Shown here piece by piece: positions 18,828 through 28,057 of a stretch of 64,000 nucleotides of DNA. The DNA is taken from assembly GCA_964437335.1 (NCBI GenBank), contig CAYTGL010000001.1, forward strand, positions 124,001-188,000, written 5' to 3'. How positions within the stretch are numbered: the first letter of the stretch is position 1; every line of letters starts with the position of its first letter. The position numbers were made by a program, and so were the translations under genes. Source of the DNA: JAITWN01 sp964437335. GTDB taxonomy: Bacteria > Pseudomonadota > Gammaproteobacteria > SZUA-140. The notes under the pieces were generated by a model. That model made no database searches, was not told where the DNA came from, and saw only the letters and a list, made by a program, of their open reading frames with translations.

Positions 18828-21800
18828 ATGCAACTGAAGAAAATCAGGCTCGGAGGATTCAAGTCCTTCGTCGATCCCACCACGGTCACCTTTCCCAGCC
18901 AGCTCGTCGGTGTCGTCGGGCCGAACGGTTGCGGCAAATCGAATATCATCGACGCCGTGCGCTGGGTGATGGGCGAGAGTTCGGCGAAGAATCTGCGCGG
19001 CGACGCGCTTGCCGATGTGATCTTCAACGGCTCCTCGTCACGCAAGCCGGTCGGGCAGGCGACGATCGAACTGGTCTTCGACAACGGCGCAGGGCGTCTC
19101 GGCGGGCAGTATGCTCAGTACGCCGAGATCTCGATCAAGCGCCAGTTATCGCGCGATGGCCAGTCGGTCTATTTCCTGAACGGCACCCGCTGCCGCCGCC
19201 GCGACATCACCGACATCTTCCTCGGCACCGGCCTCGGGCCGCGCAGCTACGCGATCATCGAGCAGGGTACCGTCTCGCGTCTGATCGAGGCCAAGCCCGA
19301 CGAATTGCGGGTCTTCCTCGAGGAGGCGGCCGGCATATCGAAATACAAGGAACGCCGCCGCGAGACCGAGAACCGCATTCGGGATACTCGAGAGAATCTT
19401 AATAGACTCAATGACCTGATAGCGGAACTTGAGAAAAGACTGCAGACACTGCAGCGGCAGGCGCGGGCCGCCGAACGCTACCGCGAACTGAAGCAGGAAG
19501 AGCGTTTGCTGAAGGCCCAACTGCTGGCGCTGCGGGTCCGCGGGCTCGATGACGATCTCGCCGGCAAGGAACGGGCGATCGCCGCGCAGGACAACGCGGT
19601 CGAAAAGGCGATCGCCGGCCTGCGTTCGGTCGAGGCTGCGATCGAGGCGCGCCGCGCCGGGCAGGTCGAGGCCAATGAGCAGTTCAACCGGGTCCAGGCG
19701 GAGTTCTACGACCTCGGCTCCCGCATCACCCGCATCGAACAGTCGATCCAGCACGCCCGCGAGCGGCAGCAGAAAAACCAGGCCGATCTCGCCGAGCTCG
19801 ATCGCGCCCGTGATGAGGCGAAACGGCATCTGGTGCAGGATCGCGACCAGATTGTCGAACTCGAGCGCGTGCTTGCCGACGGTGAGCCCGAGTTCCGGCG
19901 TTGTGAGCAGGCCGAGCATGCCTCCGCCGGCGCGCTCGCCGATGCGGAACAGACGATGACCGTATGGCAGGGCGAGTGGGACGCCATCAATCGCGAGGCC
20001 TCGGAGCGCAATCGCGGCATCGAGGTCGAGCGCACCCGGATCCGCCATCTCGAAGACCAGCTGCAATCCCTGCGCGCACGGCTGGCACGGCTCGAGGCCG
20101 AAGAGCGCGGCCTCGCCGCCGAGAGCGGTGACGCGGCCTTCGGCGGTGATCTCGAGGCGCGCGCGGCCGGGATCCATGACACGCTCGAGAACCTTCGACG
20201 CGAGCAGGAAGGATTACTCGTTCGCATCGCTGCGCAGCGCGCGTCGCGCGCCGGCGCAGCGGAGGCCCTCGAGGCACAGCGCCGACGGCAGCAGGAACTC
20301 GAGAAACAGCATGCCTCGCTTACCGCGGTGCAGCAGATCGCGCTCGGCAAGCAGGCATCAGCGGTGTCCCAATGGCTCGAGTCACGCGGGCTGTCTGACG
20401 CCCGCCGGCTTGCCGAGGACCTCGAAGTCGAGGCAGGGTGGGAACGCGCCATCGAGACCGTGCTGGGGCCGGATCTTGAGGCCGTGTGCGTCACGTCGAG
20501 CGATGAACTCGCCCGGCAGCTCGAGGCGCTCGATGACGGCACGCTCGCGGTCTTCGATACCTCCGTCGCGGCGGCGCCGGCATCCGGCAAGCTCGCGGCC
20601 CCGATCAGCGCCAGGGTGCGGGCGCCGTGGTCGCTCGACGGACTGCTGAACGGCGTCTATGCCGTCGATACGATCGCCGAGGCCCTGGCCCTGCGCCCCC
20701 GCTTGCAGGCACATGAATCGGTCATTACGCGCGGCGGTGTCTGGATGGGTGCCGGCTGGCTGCGCGTCGTCAATGCCTCCGATGGCAAATCGGGGGTGCT
20801 GGCGCGCGAACAGTCCCTGCGCGAACTTGCGCTGTTGCTGGAAGAGGCCAGCTCCGCGGTCCGCACATTTGAACTGCAACTGTTGGCCGCGGGCGATGAA
20901 CTCGTCGCGCAGGAGCAGGCGCGCGAAGACTGCCGGCGGCGACTCGACGAGGCCGGCCAGCAACAGGCGGAGGTGCGCGCGCAGCTCAGCCGCCGGGATG
21001 CGAGCCGCGAACAGATCGAACGGCGACGAGAGCGCATCGGCATCGAAGCGGCGGATATTCGCGGCTTGCTGGTGCGCGACGAGGCCGCGCTGGCGGAGGC
21101 CCGCGCCAGCCTGGAGCGGCTGAGCGCCGATACTTCCGGGCACGAACAGCGGCATCAGGCGCTGCTCCAGCGCCGCGACGACCTGCGCGCTGCGCTCGAA
21201 GCGCGTCGGGCGCAGGCCCAGACCGATCGTCAGGCCATGCGCGACGTCGCCGTTCGTATGGAATCGGCGCGCTCGCGGCACAGCGCGCTGAAGTCCGGGC
21301 TCGAGCGTATCGAACGCCAGCTGGCACAACTCGATCGTCAACACGGCGAACTCCAGACGCTGCTCGCCGGCAGCGATCAGCCGATCGGTGATATGAAGGA
21401 AGAACTCGAGCAACTGCTGGCGCAGCGGCTCGAGGTCGAAAACCGCCTCGCTGAAGCGCGCCGACACCTCGAGGATTGCGAGCATGCCTTGCGCAATTTA
21501 GAGGAACAGCGCAGTGCTGCGGAAATGGACGTGCAGGAACAGCGCAGCCAGCTCGAACAGTTGCGCATGTCGCGCCAGGAAACGATGGTGCTGAAGCGCA
21601 CGCTGCTTGAGCAGATCGTCGAATCCGGGCACGCGTTGCAGGGCCTGCTCGAAGAAATGCCGGGCGATGCGAACGAGTCGGGGTGGCAGGAACGTCTTGC
21701 CGATATCGACCAGAAGATCTCGCGCATGGGTGCGATCAATCTCGCCGCGATCGACGAATTTTCGGAGCAGTCTGAACGCAAGACCTGGCTCGATACCCAG

Positions 21801-22340
21801 CTTGCCGACGTCAACGAAGCGCTGGTGACGCTCGAAAACGCGATACGCAAGATCGACAACGAGACCCGGACCCGCTTCAAGGAGACCTTCGATCTCGTCA
21901 ACGAACATATGCAAAGGCTCTATCCGAAGCTGTTTGGCGGCGGCGTCGCACAGCTCGAGATGACCAGCGACGATCTGCTCGAGGCCGGCGTCACCGTCAT
22001 GGCGCGGCCCCCGGGCAAGCGCAATGTCAATATTCACCAGCTCTCCGGCGGCGAGAAGGCGCTGACTGCCGTTGCGCTGGTCTTTGCAATGTTCGAACTG
22101 AACCCGGCGCCATTCTGCATGCTCGACGAGGTCGATGCGCCGCTCGACGACACCAATGCGGCACGTTTCTGCAATCTGGTGCGCGAGATGTCGGATCGCG
22201 TGCAGTTCATCGTCATTACCCACAACAAGATCACGATGGAACTCGCGAACCAGCTGATCGGCGTCACAATGCACGAGCCCGGCGTCTCCCGGATGGTCGC
22301 CGTCGATGTCGACGAGGCCGTGGAGATGGCGGTCGGCTGA
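18828..22340 (+). CDS. smc: Chromosome segregation protein SMC
   Basis: 1170 residues with the full SMC layout. The Walker A motif GPNGCGKSN lies near residue 32. Long coiled coils (about residues 165-500 and 660-1000) flank a hinge around residues 510-640. The signature LSGGEKALTAVALVFAMF and the Walker B LDEVDAPLDD are near residue 1080. It works with ScpA and ScpB to organise and segregate the chromosome. It is followed directly by ligA, without the zipA gene usually found between them. Confidence 0.97.
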   Translation: MQLKKIRLGGFKSFVDPTTVTFPSQLVGVVGPNGCGKSNIIDAVRWVMGESSAKNLRGDALADVIFNGSSSRKPVGQATIELVFDNGAGRLGGQYAQYAEISIKRQLSRDGQSVYFLNGTRCRRRDITDIFLGTGLGPRSYAIIEQGTVSRLIEAKPDELRVFLEEAAGISKYKERRRETENRIRDTRENLNRLNDLIAELEKRLQTLQRQARAAERYRELKQEERLLKAQLLALRVRGLDDDLAGKERAIAAQDNAVEKAIAGLRSVEAAIEARRAGQVEANEQFNRVQAEFYDLGSRITRIEQSIQHARERQQKNQADLAELDRARDEAKRHLVQDRDQIVELERVLADGEPEFRRCEQAEHASAGALADAEQTMTVWQGEWDAINREASERNRGIEVERTRIRHLEDQLQSLRARLARLEAEERGLAAESGDAAFGGDLEARAAGIHDTLENLRREQEGLLVRIAAQRASRAGAAEALEAQRRRQQELEKQHASLTAVQQIALGKQASAVSQWLESRGLSDARRLAEDLEVEAGWERAIETVLGPDLEAVCVTSSDELARQLEALDDGTLAVFDTSVAAAPASGKLAAPISARVRAPWSLDGLLNGVYAVDTIAEALALRPRLQAHESVITRGGVWMGAGWLRVVNASDGKSGVLAREQSLRELALLLEEASSAVRTFELQLLAAGDELVAQEQAREDCRRRLDEAGQQQAEVRAQLSRRDASREQIERRRERIGIEAADIRGLLVRDEAALAEARASLERLSADTSGHEQRHQALLQRRDDLRAALEARRAQAQTDRQAMRDVAVRMESARSRHSALKSGLERIERQLAQLDRQHGELQTLLAGSDQPIGDMKEELEQLLAQRLEVENRLAEARRHLEDCEHALRNLEEQRSAAEMDVQEQRSQLEQLRMSRQETMVLKRTLLEQIVESGHALQGLLEEMPGDANESGWQERLADIDQKISRMGAINLAAIDEFSEQSERKTWLDTQLADVNEALVTLENAIRKIDNETRTRFKETFDLVNEHMQRLYPKLFGGGVAQLEMTSDDLLEAGVTVMARPPGKRNVNIHQLSGGEKALTAVALVFAMFELNPAPFCMLDEVDAPLDDTNAARFCNLVREMSDRVQFIVITHNKITMELANQLIGVTMHEPGVSRMVAVDVDEAVEMAVG

Positions 22341-22341
22341 G

Positions 22342-24372
22342 TTGAAAGCCTCCAGGGCCATTGCCGCGCGCGCCGCCGAGCTGCGCGAGCAGCTTCACCA
22401 TCACAATCACTGCTATTACGTACTCGATGCGCCGGAGATCCCGGACGCCGAATACGATCGTCTGTTGCACGAGCTCCAGGTCCTGGAGTCGCAACACCCG
22501 GAGCTGCAGGCCCCCGACTCCCCGACGCTGCGCGTCGGCGGCGAGCCGGTCTCCGCCTTCGGCAAGGTGCGGCGCGAGATTCCGATGCTGTCGCTCGCGA
22601 ACGCCTACAGCGAGGACGAGTTCCGCGATTTCGACCGCCGGGTACGCGCCGGGCTCGATCGTGAGGAGATCGCCTGGAACGCCGAGCCGAAACTCGATGG
22701 CGTCGCCGTGAGCCTCGTCTATCGCGACGGTATCTTCATCCAGGGCGCGACGCGCGGCGACGGCGTCACCGGTGAGGACATCACGCACAACCTGCGCACA
22801 ATTCGCCGGATTCCCTTGCGCCTGCCCGGCGCAGGCTGGCCCGCCATGCTCGAGGTGCGTGGCGAGGTCTATATGCCGAAACAGTCCTTCGAGGCCGTGA
22901 ATGAGGAGGCCCTGCGTCGCGGCGACAGGCTGTTCGCAAACCCGCGCAATGCCGCCGCCGGCGGCCTGCGTCAGCTCGACCCGAAAGTCACTGCGTCCCG
23001 GCGGCTCGAAATCTATTGCTATGGCGTCGGCAGCGTCGACGGCGGGACGCTGCCCGGCAAACAACACCAGATCCTCGCGCGACTCGGCGAATGGGGTTTC
23101 CCGATCTGCCCCGAGCAGGCTGTCGTCGACAGTACCGATGGCTGTCTCGCATATTACCGGCGCGTACTCGACAAACGGGAGGCGCTGGCCTACGAGATCG
23201 ACGGCGTCGTGTTCAAGGTCGACGATATCGCGGACCAGCGGTCGCTGGGTTTCGTCGCGCGCGCTCCGCGCTGGGCCATCGCATGGAAGTTTCCGCCGAA
23301 GGAAGAGTTGACGGTGCTGAAGGCGATCGAATTCCAGCTCGGCCGCACCGGCGCGCTGACGCCGGTCGCGCGACTCGACCCGGTCCATGTCGGCGGCGTC
23401 ACCGTAACCAATGCGACGCTGCACAATATTGCGCAGATCGAGCGGCTCGACCTGCGGATCGGCGATACGGTCATCGTGCGCCGCGCCGGCGACGTAATCC
23501 CGCAGGTCATGGGCGTCGTCGAGTCACGCCGGCCGAAGGGCGCACGCCGCTTCCGGCTGCCGGAGATCTGTCCGGTCTGCGGCTCCGCGATCGTCAGGCC
23601 CGAAGGCGAGGTCATCGCACGCTGCAGCGGCGGGCTTTATTGTCCGGCACAACGCAAGCAGGCCATCGCGCACTTTGCCGCGCGCCGCGCGATGGATATC
23701 GACGGCCTCGGCGAGAAGCTGATCGACCAGCTGGTCGAACGGAAACTCATCAACAGTCCGGCCGATCTCTACGAACTGACGCACGAACAGATCGCCACGC
23801 TCGACCGGATGGCGGACAAATCGGCGGCGAACCTGGTCGACGCGATCGGGCGCAGCAGGGACACGACGCTCGCGCGCTTTCTGTACGCACTCGGGATCCC
23901 CGAGGTCGGCGAGGCGACGGCGCAGCAACTGGCACTCGATTTCGGCGATCTCGATGCGGTCATGGCGGCGGATGAGGCGCGGCTACAGGAGGTCCGGGAC
24001 GTCGGCCCGATCGTCGCCGGGCATGTCGCGGCGTTTTTCCGCGAGCCGCATAACCGCGAGGTCATTGCGGGCCTCAGGAAGAACGGCGTGCGCTGGCTGG
24101 TCGGGAAACCTCGCGAGTCGTCGGCTCGGGCGCTCGCCGGACAGTCCTTCGTGCTGACCGGCACGCTCGAATCGATGACCCGTGACGAGGCGAAGGAACG
24201 CCTGCAGGCGCTCGGCGCGCGCGTGACCGGCAGCGTCTCGGCGAAGACTTCCCGCGTCATTGCGGGCGCCGATCCCGGTTCCAAGCTCGCAAAGGCGCGT
24301 GAACTCGGCATCGAAGTCCTCGATGAGGCGGGCTTTGTTGAACTGCTGCGGGAGGCGGGGCGCGCTGGATAA
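22342..24372 (+). CDS. ligA: NAD-dependent DNA ligase LigA
   Basis: 676 residues from TTG 22342, one base after the smc stop. This start matches the E. coli N-terminal length; an in-frame ATG at 22306 would overlap smc by 35 bases. The adenylated lysine is in KLDG (Lys117). A Cys4 zinc finger (CPVCG...C...YC), helix-hairpin-helix repeats (about residues 440-580) and a C-terminal BRCT domain (from QSFVLTGTL) follow. It seals Okazaki fragments and repair nicks. The one-base spacing implies translational coupling to smc. Confidence 0.96.
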   Translation: MKASRAIAARAAELREQLHHHNHCYYVLDAPEIPDAEYDRLLHELQVLESQHPELQAPDSPTLRVGGEPVSAFGKVRREIPMLSLANAYSEDEFRDFDRRVRAGLDREEIAWNAEPKLDGVAVSLVYRDGIFIQGATRGDGVTGEDITHNLRTIRRIPLRLPGAGWPAMLEVRGEVYMPKQSFEAVNEEALRRGDRLFANPRNAAAGGLRQLDPKVTASRRLEIYCYGVGSVDGGTLPGKQHQILARLGEWGFPICPEQAVVDSTDGCLAYYRRVLDKREALAYEIDGVVFKVDDIADQRSLGFVARAPRWAIAWKFPPKEELTVLKAIEFQLGRTGALTPVARLDPVHVGGVTVTNATLHNIAQIERLDLRIGDTVIVRRAGDVIPQVMGVVESRRPKGARRFRLPEICPVCGSAIVRPEGEVIARCSGGLYCPAQRKQAIAHFAARRAMDIDGLGEKLIDQLVERKLINSPADLYELTHEQIATLDRMADKSAANLVDAIGRSRDTTLARFLYALGIPEVGEATAQQLALDFGDLDAVMAADEARLQEVRDVGPIVAGHVAAFFREPHNREVIAGLRKNGVRWLVGKPRESSARALAGQSFVLTGTLESMTRDEAKERLQALGARVTGSVSAKTSRVIAGADPGSKLAKARELGIEVLDEAGFVELLREAGRAG

Positions 24373-24389
24373 AGAGGGAGGGGAGACCG

Positions 24390-24395
24390 TATAAT
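24390..24395 (+). promoter_or_regulatory. Candidate sigma-70 -10 element for hpt and the downstream phosphorylase
   Basis: A perfect TATAAT lies between ligA and hpt, 74 bases before the hpt ATG. The region 17 bases upstream has no good -35 match, so this is a suggestion only. Confidence 0.4.
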
Positions 24396-24468
24396 CGGGG
24401 CCTGATCCCGGGAATATGATTGATGCGGTTCGCGGTGCTCGCCGCATCCTACAAGGTTTGCAATCCGA

Positions 24469-25026
24469 ATGGCGATTACGGCGCAGCAGGCGCTTGAGGT
24501 ATTCAACGCGGCCGAGTGTCTGCACGACGCGGCCGCGGTCGATGCGGCCGTCGACCGGATGGCCGTTGCGATCGGCCGCGAGCTGCGCGATGCCGATCCG
24601 CTCGTGGTCACGGTCATGCATGGCGGGCTGGTTCCGGCCGGTCTGCTGCTGCCGCGCCTCGATTTCCCGCTGCAGGTCGATTACCTGCATGCGACCCGCT
24701 ACCGCGGCGAGACTCGCGGTGGCGAGTTACACTGGCAGGTCCACCCGCACAGGCCCCTCGGGGGCCGCACCGTGCTGCTGATCGACGATATATTCGATGA
24801 AGGTCATACCCTCGCGGCGATACGCCGCTACTGCGTCGAGGCCGGCGCGGGCCGGGTGTACGGGGCCGTGCTTGTCGACAAGCGCCATGATCGCAAGGCG
24901 GACTACCGCCCCGATTTCATCGGTCTCGAGGTCGCGGACCGTTATGTCTTCGGCTACGGGATGGACTACAAGGACTATCTGCGCAATGCCCCCGGCATCT
25001 TTGCCGTGAAGGAGGAACATGTCTGA
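24469..25026 (+). CDS. hpt: Hypoxanthine/guanine phosphoribosyltransferase
   Basis: 185 residues, type I phosphoribosyltransferase. The PRPP-binding motif VLLIDDIFDEGHTL is at about residues 103-116, and VTVMHGGLVPA is the upstream pyrophosphate loop. It salvages hypoxanthine and guanine to IMP and GMP. Its 3' end overlaps the next gene by 8 bases and carries that gene's AAGGAGG ribosome site. The pairing suggests a salvage operon in which the phosphorylase releases hypoxanthine that this enzyme recaptures. Confidence 0.88.
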   Translation: MAITAQQALEVFNAAECLHDAAAVDAAVDRMAVAIGRELRDADPLVVTVMHGGLVPAGLLLPRLDFPLQVDYLHATRYRGETRGGELHWQVHPHRPLGGRTVLLIDDIFDEGHTLAAIRRYCVEAGAGRVYGAVLVDKRHDRKADYRPDFIGLEVADRYVFGYGMDYKDYLRNAPGIFAVKEEHV

Positions 25027-25762
25027 ACTCGCGATCATCGGCGGCACCGGCCTGACGTCGCTGAAGGGGCTGGAGATCCTCCGCCGCGAGGTCGTGCATA
25101 CCCCTTACGGCGAACCCTCGGGGCCGCTGACCTATGGCGTGCTTGGCGGACGTGAGGTCGTCTTTCTCGCGCGTCACGGTTACGGCCATACGATCCCGCC
25201 GCACCGGATCAACTATCGCGCGAACATCTGGGCGCTGCAGCAGACCGGCGTGAAACGCGTCATTGCAGTCGCCGCGGTGGGCGGTATCCGCAGCGACCTG
25301 CCGCCGGGGCGCCTGGTGATCCCGGACCAGATCATCGACTATACCTGGTCGCGCGCGTCCACCTTCTTCGAGCAGGATCTCGACCAAGTAACCCATATCG
25401 ATTTCACGGCACCCTACAGTGATGAGCTGCGTCAACTGTTGATCGCGCACTGTCGCGCGATGGGCATGGATGCCTGCGAGGAGGGCACTTACGGCGTCAC
25501 GCAGGGGCCGCGGCTCGAGACCGCCGCCGAGATCAACCGCATGGAGGGTGACGGCTGCACGATCGTCGGCATGACCGCGATGCCTGAGGCCGCGCTGACC
25601 CGCGAGCTCGATCTGGAATACGCCGCGTGCGCGGTCGTCGCCAACTGGGCGGCCGGCCGCAGCGGGGCCGCGCTGATCGAGATGTCGGAGATCGAGAGGA
25701 ACCTCAAGATCGGCATGGAGAAAGTACGCAAGGTACTGGAATCGCTGGTGCCTGCATTGTAG
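25019..25762 (+). CDS. S-methyl-5'-thioinosine (or thioadenosine) phosphorylase
   Basis: 247 residues, purine nucleoside phosphorylase family 2. IIGGTGL at the N-terminus, FLARHGYGHTIPPHRINYRAN (phosphate and substrate loop) and GMTAMPEAALTRELDL near residue 185 define the MTAP/MTIP group. The GMTAMPEAALTREL form and coupling to hpt favour the methylthioinosine-specific branch known from Pseudomonas, where deaminated methylthioadenosine is cleaved to hypoxanthine. ATG 25021 is preceded by AAGGAGG inside hpt. Substrate choice is inference. Confidence 0.85.
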   Translation: MSELAIIGGTGLTSLKGLEILRREVVHTPYGEPSGPLTYGVLGGREVVFLARHGYGHTIPPHRINYRANIWALQQTGVKRVIAVAAVGGIRSDLPPGRLVIPDQIIDYTWSRASTFFEQDLDQVTHIDFTAPYSDELRQLLIAHCRAMGMDACEEGTYGVTQGPRLETAAEINRMEGDGCTIVGMTAMPEAALTRELDLEYAACAVVANWAAGRSGAALIEMSEIERNLKIGMEKVRKVLESLVPAL

Positions 25763-25799
25763 GAGCTGCAGGCGTCAGACCCTGACCGGGAGCCCCCGC

Positions 25800-26540
25800 T
25801 CATTCCTGCGCTGCATACGGCGTCACCTGCACGATCACGCCGATCACCGGATGATCGAAATAATGCACTTCGTTGACCCGGATTCGCCGCTGACCCTGCA
25901 GGCGAAAGACCTTGGGACGGCTTTCTTGGCGGTTGAAGATGCTGAATACGCCGCTTCTGGCAGCCTCGGCGGCAGGCTCCGACAGCAACAGATCGAGGTT
26001 GATGTGCAGGAAGCGATTGCGCTGCAGGCTGATGATGCCGTCGACCGCAGCGGGTGGCGTCGGCTCACCCACCGACAGGGTATCGATGAGCTGCGTGTCT
26101 GACAGTAGAACGGGTCCGGACGCTTGTCTGGACGGGGGGGTATGTATACGCACGCTGCGAACCGGTTGCCCGGTACTGGCCGGCTGGCGCCAGGCGACGT
26201 GCAGCAGCGGGGCGTAGATGCCGGAAACCGTCAGCCGGTTCACCAGCTGTTCCAGCTTCAGTTCGGATACGTCGAGTTTCTGGTATGGCATCCGGACCTC
26301 TGCTAGCGGCCGCAGTTCGGACAGCAGCTGCGGCGTCTCGCCCGGCGGCGGGGCGAGTTCGACGGCCTGGTCGAAGGCCGGCGCGCCGGGGTCGGTGGTC
26401 CATAACTCGGCGGCAGCGCCCGGCGGGGCCTTGTGTTCGAAAATGATAAACTCTATATCGTACCAGTCATCCTGCGCTTCGGCGGCGGACAGCGGCACGA
26501 AAGCCGGCAACAGGGCGATGAGGGTCAGAAGGCGGATCAT
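25800..26540 (-). CDS. csiV: CsiV-family periplasmic peptidoglycan-binding protein
   Basis: 246 residues from ATG 26540, where a signal peptide begins (MIRLLTLIALLPAFVPLSAA); an in-frame ATG at 26576 adds 12 residues. YDIEFIIFEHK near the mature N-terminus, SGIYAPLLHVAWRQP in the middle and RRIRVNEVHYFDHPVIGVIV at the C-terminus are characteristic of the CsiV family. In Vibrio, CsiV activates LpoA and hence the PBP1A synthase. Family members usually sit next to mfd; here def and a two-component pair intervene. It is divergent from def. Confidence 0.82.
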   Translation of the reverse strand: MIRLLTLIALLPAFVPLSAAEAQDDWYDIEFIIFEHKAPPGAAAELWTTDPGAPAFDQAVELAPPPGETPQLLSELRPLAEVRMPYQKLDVSELKLEQLVNRLTVSGIYAPLLHVAWRQPASTGQPVRSVRIHTPPSRQASGPVLLSDTQLIDTLSVGEPTPPAAVDGIISLQRNRFLHINLDLLLSEPAAEAARSGVFSIFNRQESRPKVFRLQGQRRIRVNEVHYFDHPVIGVIVQVTPYAAQE

Positions 26541-26667
26541 GCGCGTCGACGTATTCAAACCGTGCTGTGATGACATCAGCGATGATACTGGGTGAAGAAT
26601 GCTACAGGGTACACCATATGACGGTTTATCATAATGATTCCGTTCCCTTGACGGGAGGTAACTGACC

Positions 26668-27198
26668 GTGGCCGTACGCAGGATCCTGAAAATGGGGGAT
26701 CCCCTGCTGCTGCGCGTCTCCGAGCCGGTTACCGAATTTAATTCTCCGGAACTCGAAGAACTGATCCGTGACATGTTCGACACAATGGCATCGGCGACCG
26801 GCGCCGGACTCGCCGCGCCGCAGATCGGGGTCCTGAAGCGAATCGTCATCTTTGGCCTCGAGAAGAATCCACGCTACCCGGATGCCGAAGAGGTGCCGAC
26901 GACGGTGCTGATCAATCCGACCGTGCAACCGGTCGGGCGCAAGATGGAGAACGACTGGGAGGGCTGCCTGAGCGTGCCCGGCATGCGCGGGCTGGTGTCG
27001 CGTTATTCGCATGTGCGCTATACAGGGTTTACCGCGCAGGGCGAGCGCTTCGAGCGCGAGGTCCAGGGGTTCCATGCCAGGGTTGTCCAGCACGAATGCG
27101 ATCACCTGGACGGCATTCTGTATCCGAGACGCATCAGCGACCTGCGCAACTTCGGATTCGAGGATGCGTTCGGCGATGATGAGCAGGCCAGGGGCTAG
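26668..27198 (+). CDS. def: Peptide deformylase
   Basis: 176 residues with all three metal-site motifs: GLAAPQIG (47-54), EGCLS (98-102, ligand Cys100) and HECDH (142-146, two His ligands and the catalytic Glu). It removes the formyl group from new proteins. Start is GTG 26668 behind GGGAGG. No fmt is adjacent, unlike the common def-fmt pair, so this may be a second copy. It overlaps the convergent response-regulator gene by 4 bases. Confidence 0.95.
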   Translation: MAVRRILKMGDPLLLRVSEPVTEFNSPELEELIRDMFDTMASATGAGLAAPQIGVLKRIVIFGLEKNPRYPDAEEVPTTVLINPTVQPVGRKMENDWEGCLSVPGMRGLVSRYSHVRYTGFTAQGERFEREVQGFHARVVQHECDHLDGILYPRRISDLRNFGFEDAFGDDEQARG

Positions 27199-27866
27199 GA
27201 TTTCTCCGTTTCCGGTTCCTCGGCGACCAGCAGGGGATCCGTTACCAGGTTGTGCATCGAATAGTGCATCAGCTGGGCATTGTTCCTGAGTTGGAGCTTG
27301 TGCAGAATCTTGGCGCGATGCGTGCTGATCGTCTTGACGCTGAGGGACAGATCGGCGGCAATCTCGGAAACCGTCTTGCCGCCGGCCAGCATGTTGAAGA
27401 TCTGGAACTCGCGATCGGTGAGACGCTCGTGCGGCGGGCGGTCGAAATCGGTATTGAAGACATTCGCGAGCTTTTCAGCGACCGACTGGGTGATGTATTT
27501 ACCACCGCGCAGGATGCGGGTAATCGCTGACAGCAGTTGCTCGGGCGGGCAACCCTTGGTGATATAGCCGCACGCGCCGTTTCTGAGCGCGCGCAGCGCA
27601 AAGCTGTCTTCGGTATGGAAGCTGAAGACGAGCACCCGGGTGTCCGGACTTTCGCTCCTGATCTGCTTCAGCGCTTCGATGCCGTTCTTGCCTGGCAGGT
27701 TGATGTCCAGCAGCACGATATCCCAGTGCTCCTCGCGCACCTTCCTGATCGCGTCGTTGGCATTCGACGATTCACCGACGACATAGCATTCAGGGGTCGC
27801 ACCGAGGATTTGCCGCAGTCCCTGCCGGACGATCGCATGATCGTCCGCGATCAATATCCTTATCAT
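27195..27866 (-). CDS. NarL/FixJ-type response regulator
   Basis: 223 residues. The receiver domain (1-120) has the acidic pocket Asp8/Asp9, phospho-acceptor Asp54 (VLLDINLPG) and Lys104. The LuxR-type helix-turn-helix lies at about 150-215 (LTDREFQIFNMLAGGKTVSEIAADLSLSVKTISTHRAKIL). It binds DNA as a dimer after phosphorylation. It is probably controlled by the kinase-like gene 191 bases upstream on the same strand. Target genes are not evident. Confidence 0.93.
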   Translation of the reverse strand: MIRILIADDHAIVRQGLRQILGATPECYVVGESSNANDAIRKVREEHWDIVLLDINLPGKNGIEALKQIRSESPDTRVLVFSFHTEDSFALRALRNGACGYITKGCPPEQLLSAITRILRGGKYITQSVAEKLANVFNTDFDRPPHERLTDREFQIFNMLAGGKTVSEIAADLSLSVKTISTHRAKILHKLQLRNNAQLMHYSMHNLVTDPLLVAEEPETEKS

Positions 27867-28057
27867 TGTTCCCAGTTGTTATTGTTATATCCCGAGGGAC
27901 AGGTGGACGTCCCTGTCTCACCTGATTGATGTAACCCGGCGTTACAGCAGTCAACGGGTTCACGATCAACATAAAACACATGAAATAAAAAGGATATACT
28001 ACTTACGTCCTAGATCAGAGCAAGACGATCGCGCTGCGTCACCGGTAAAAATGCGCC

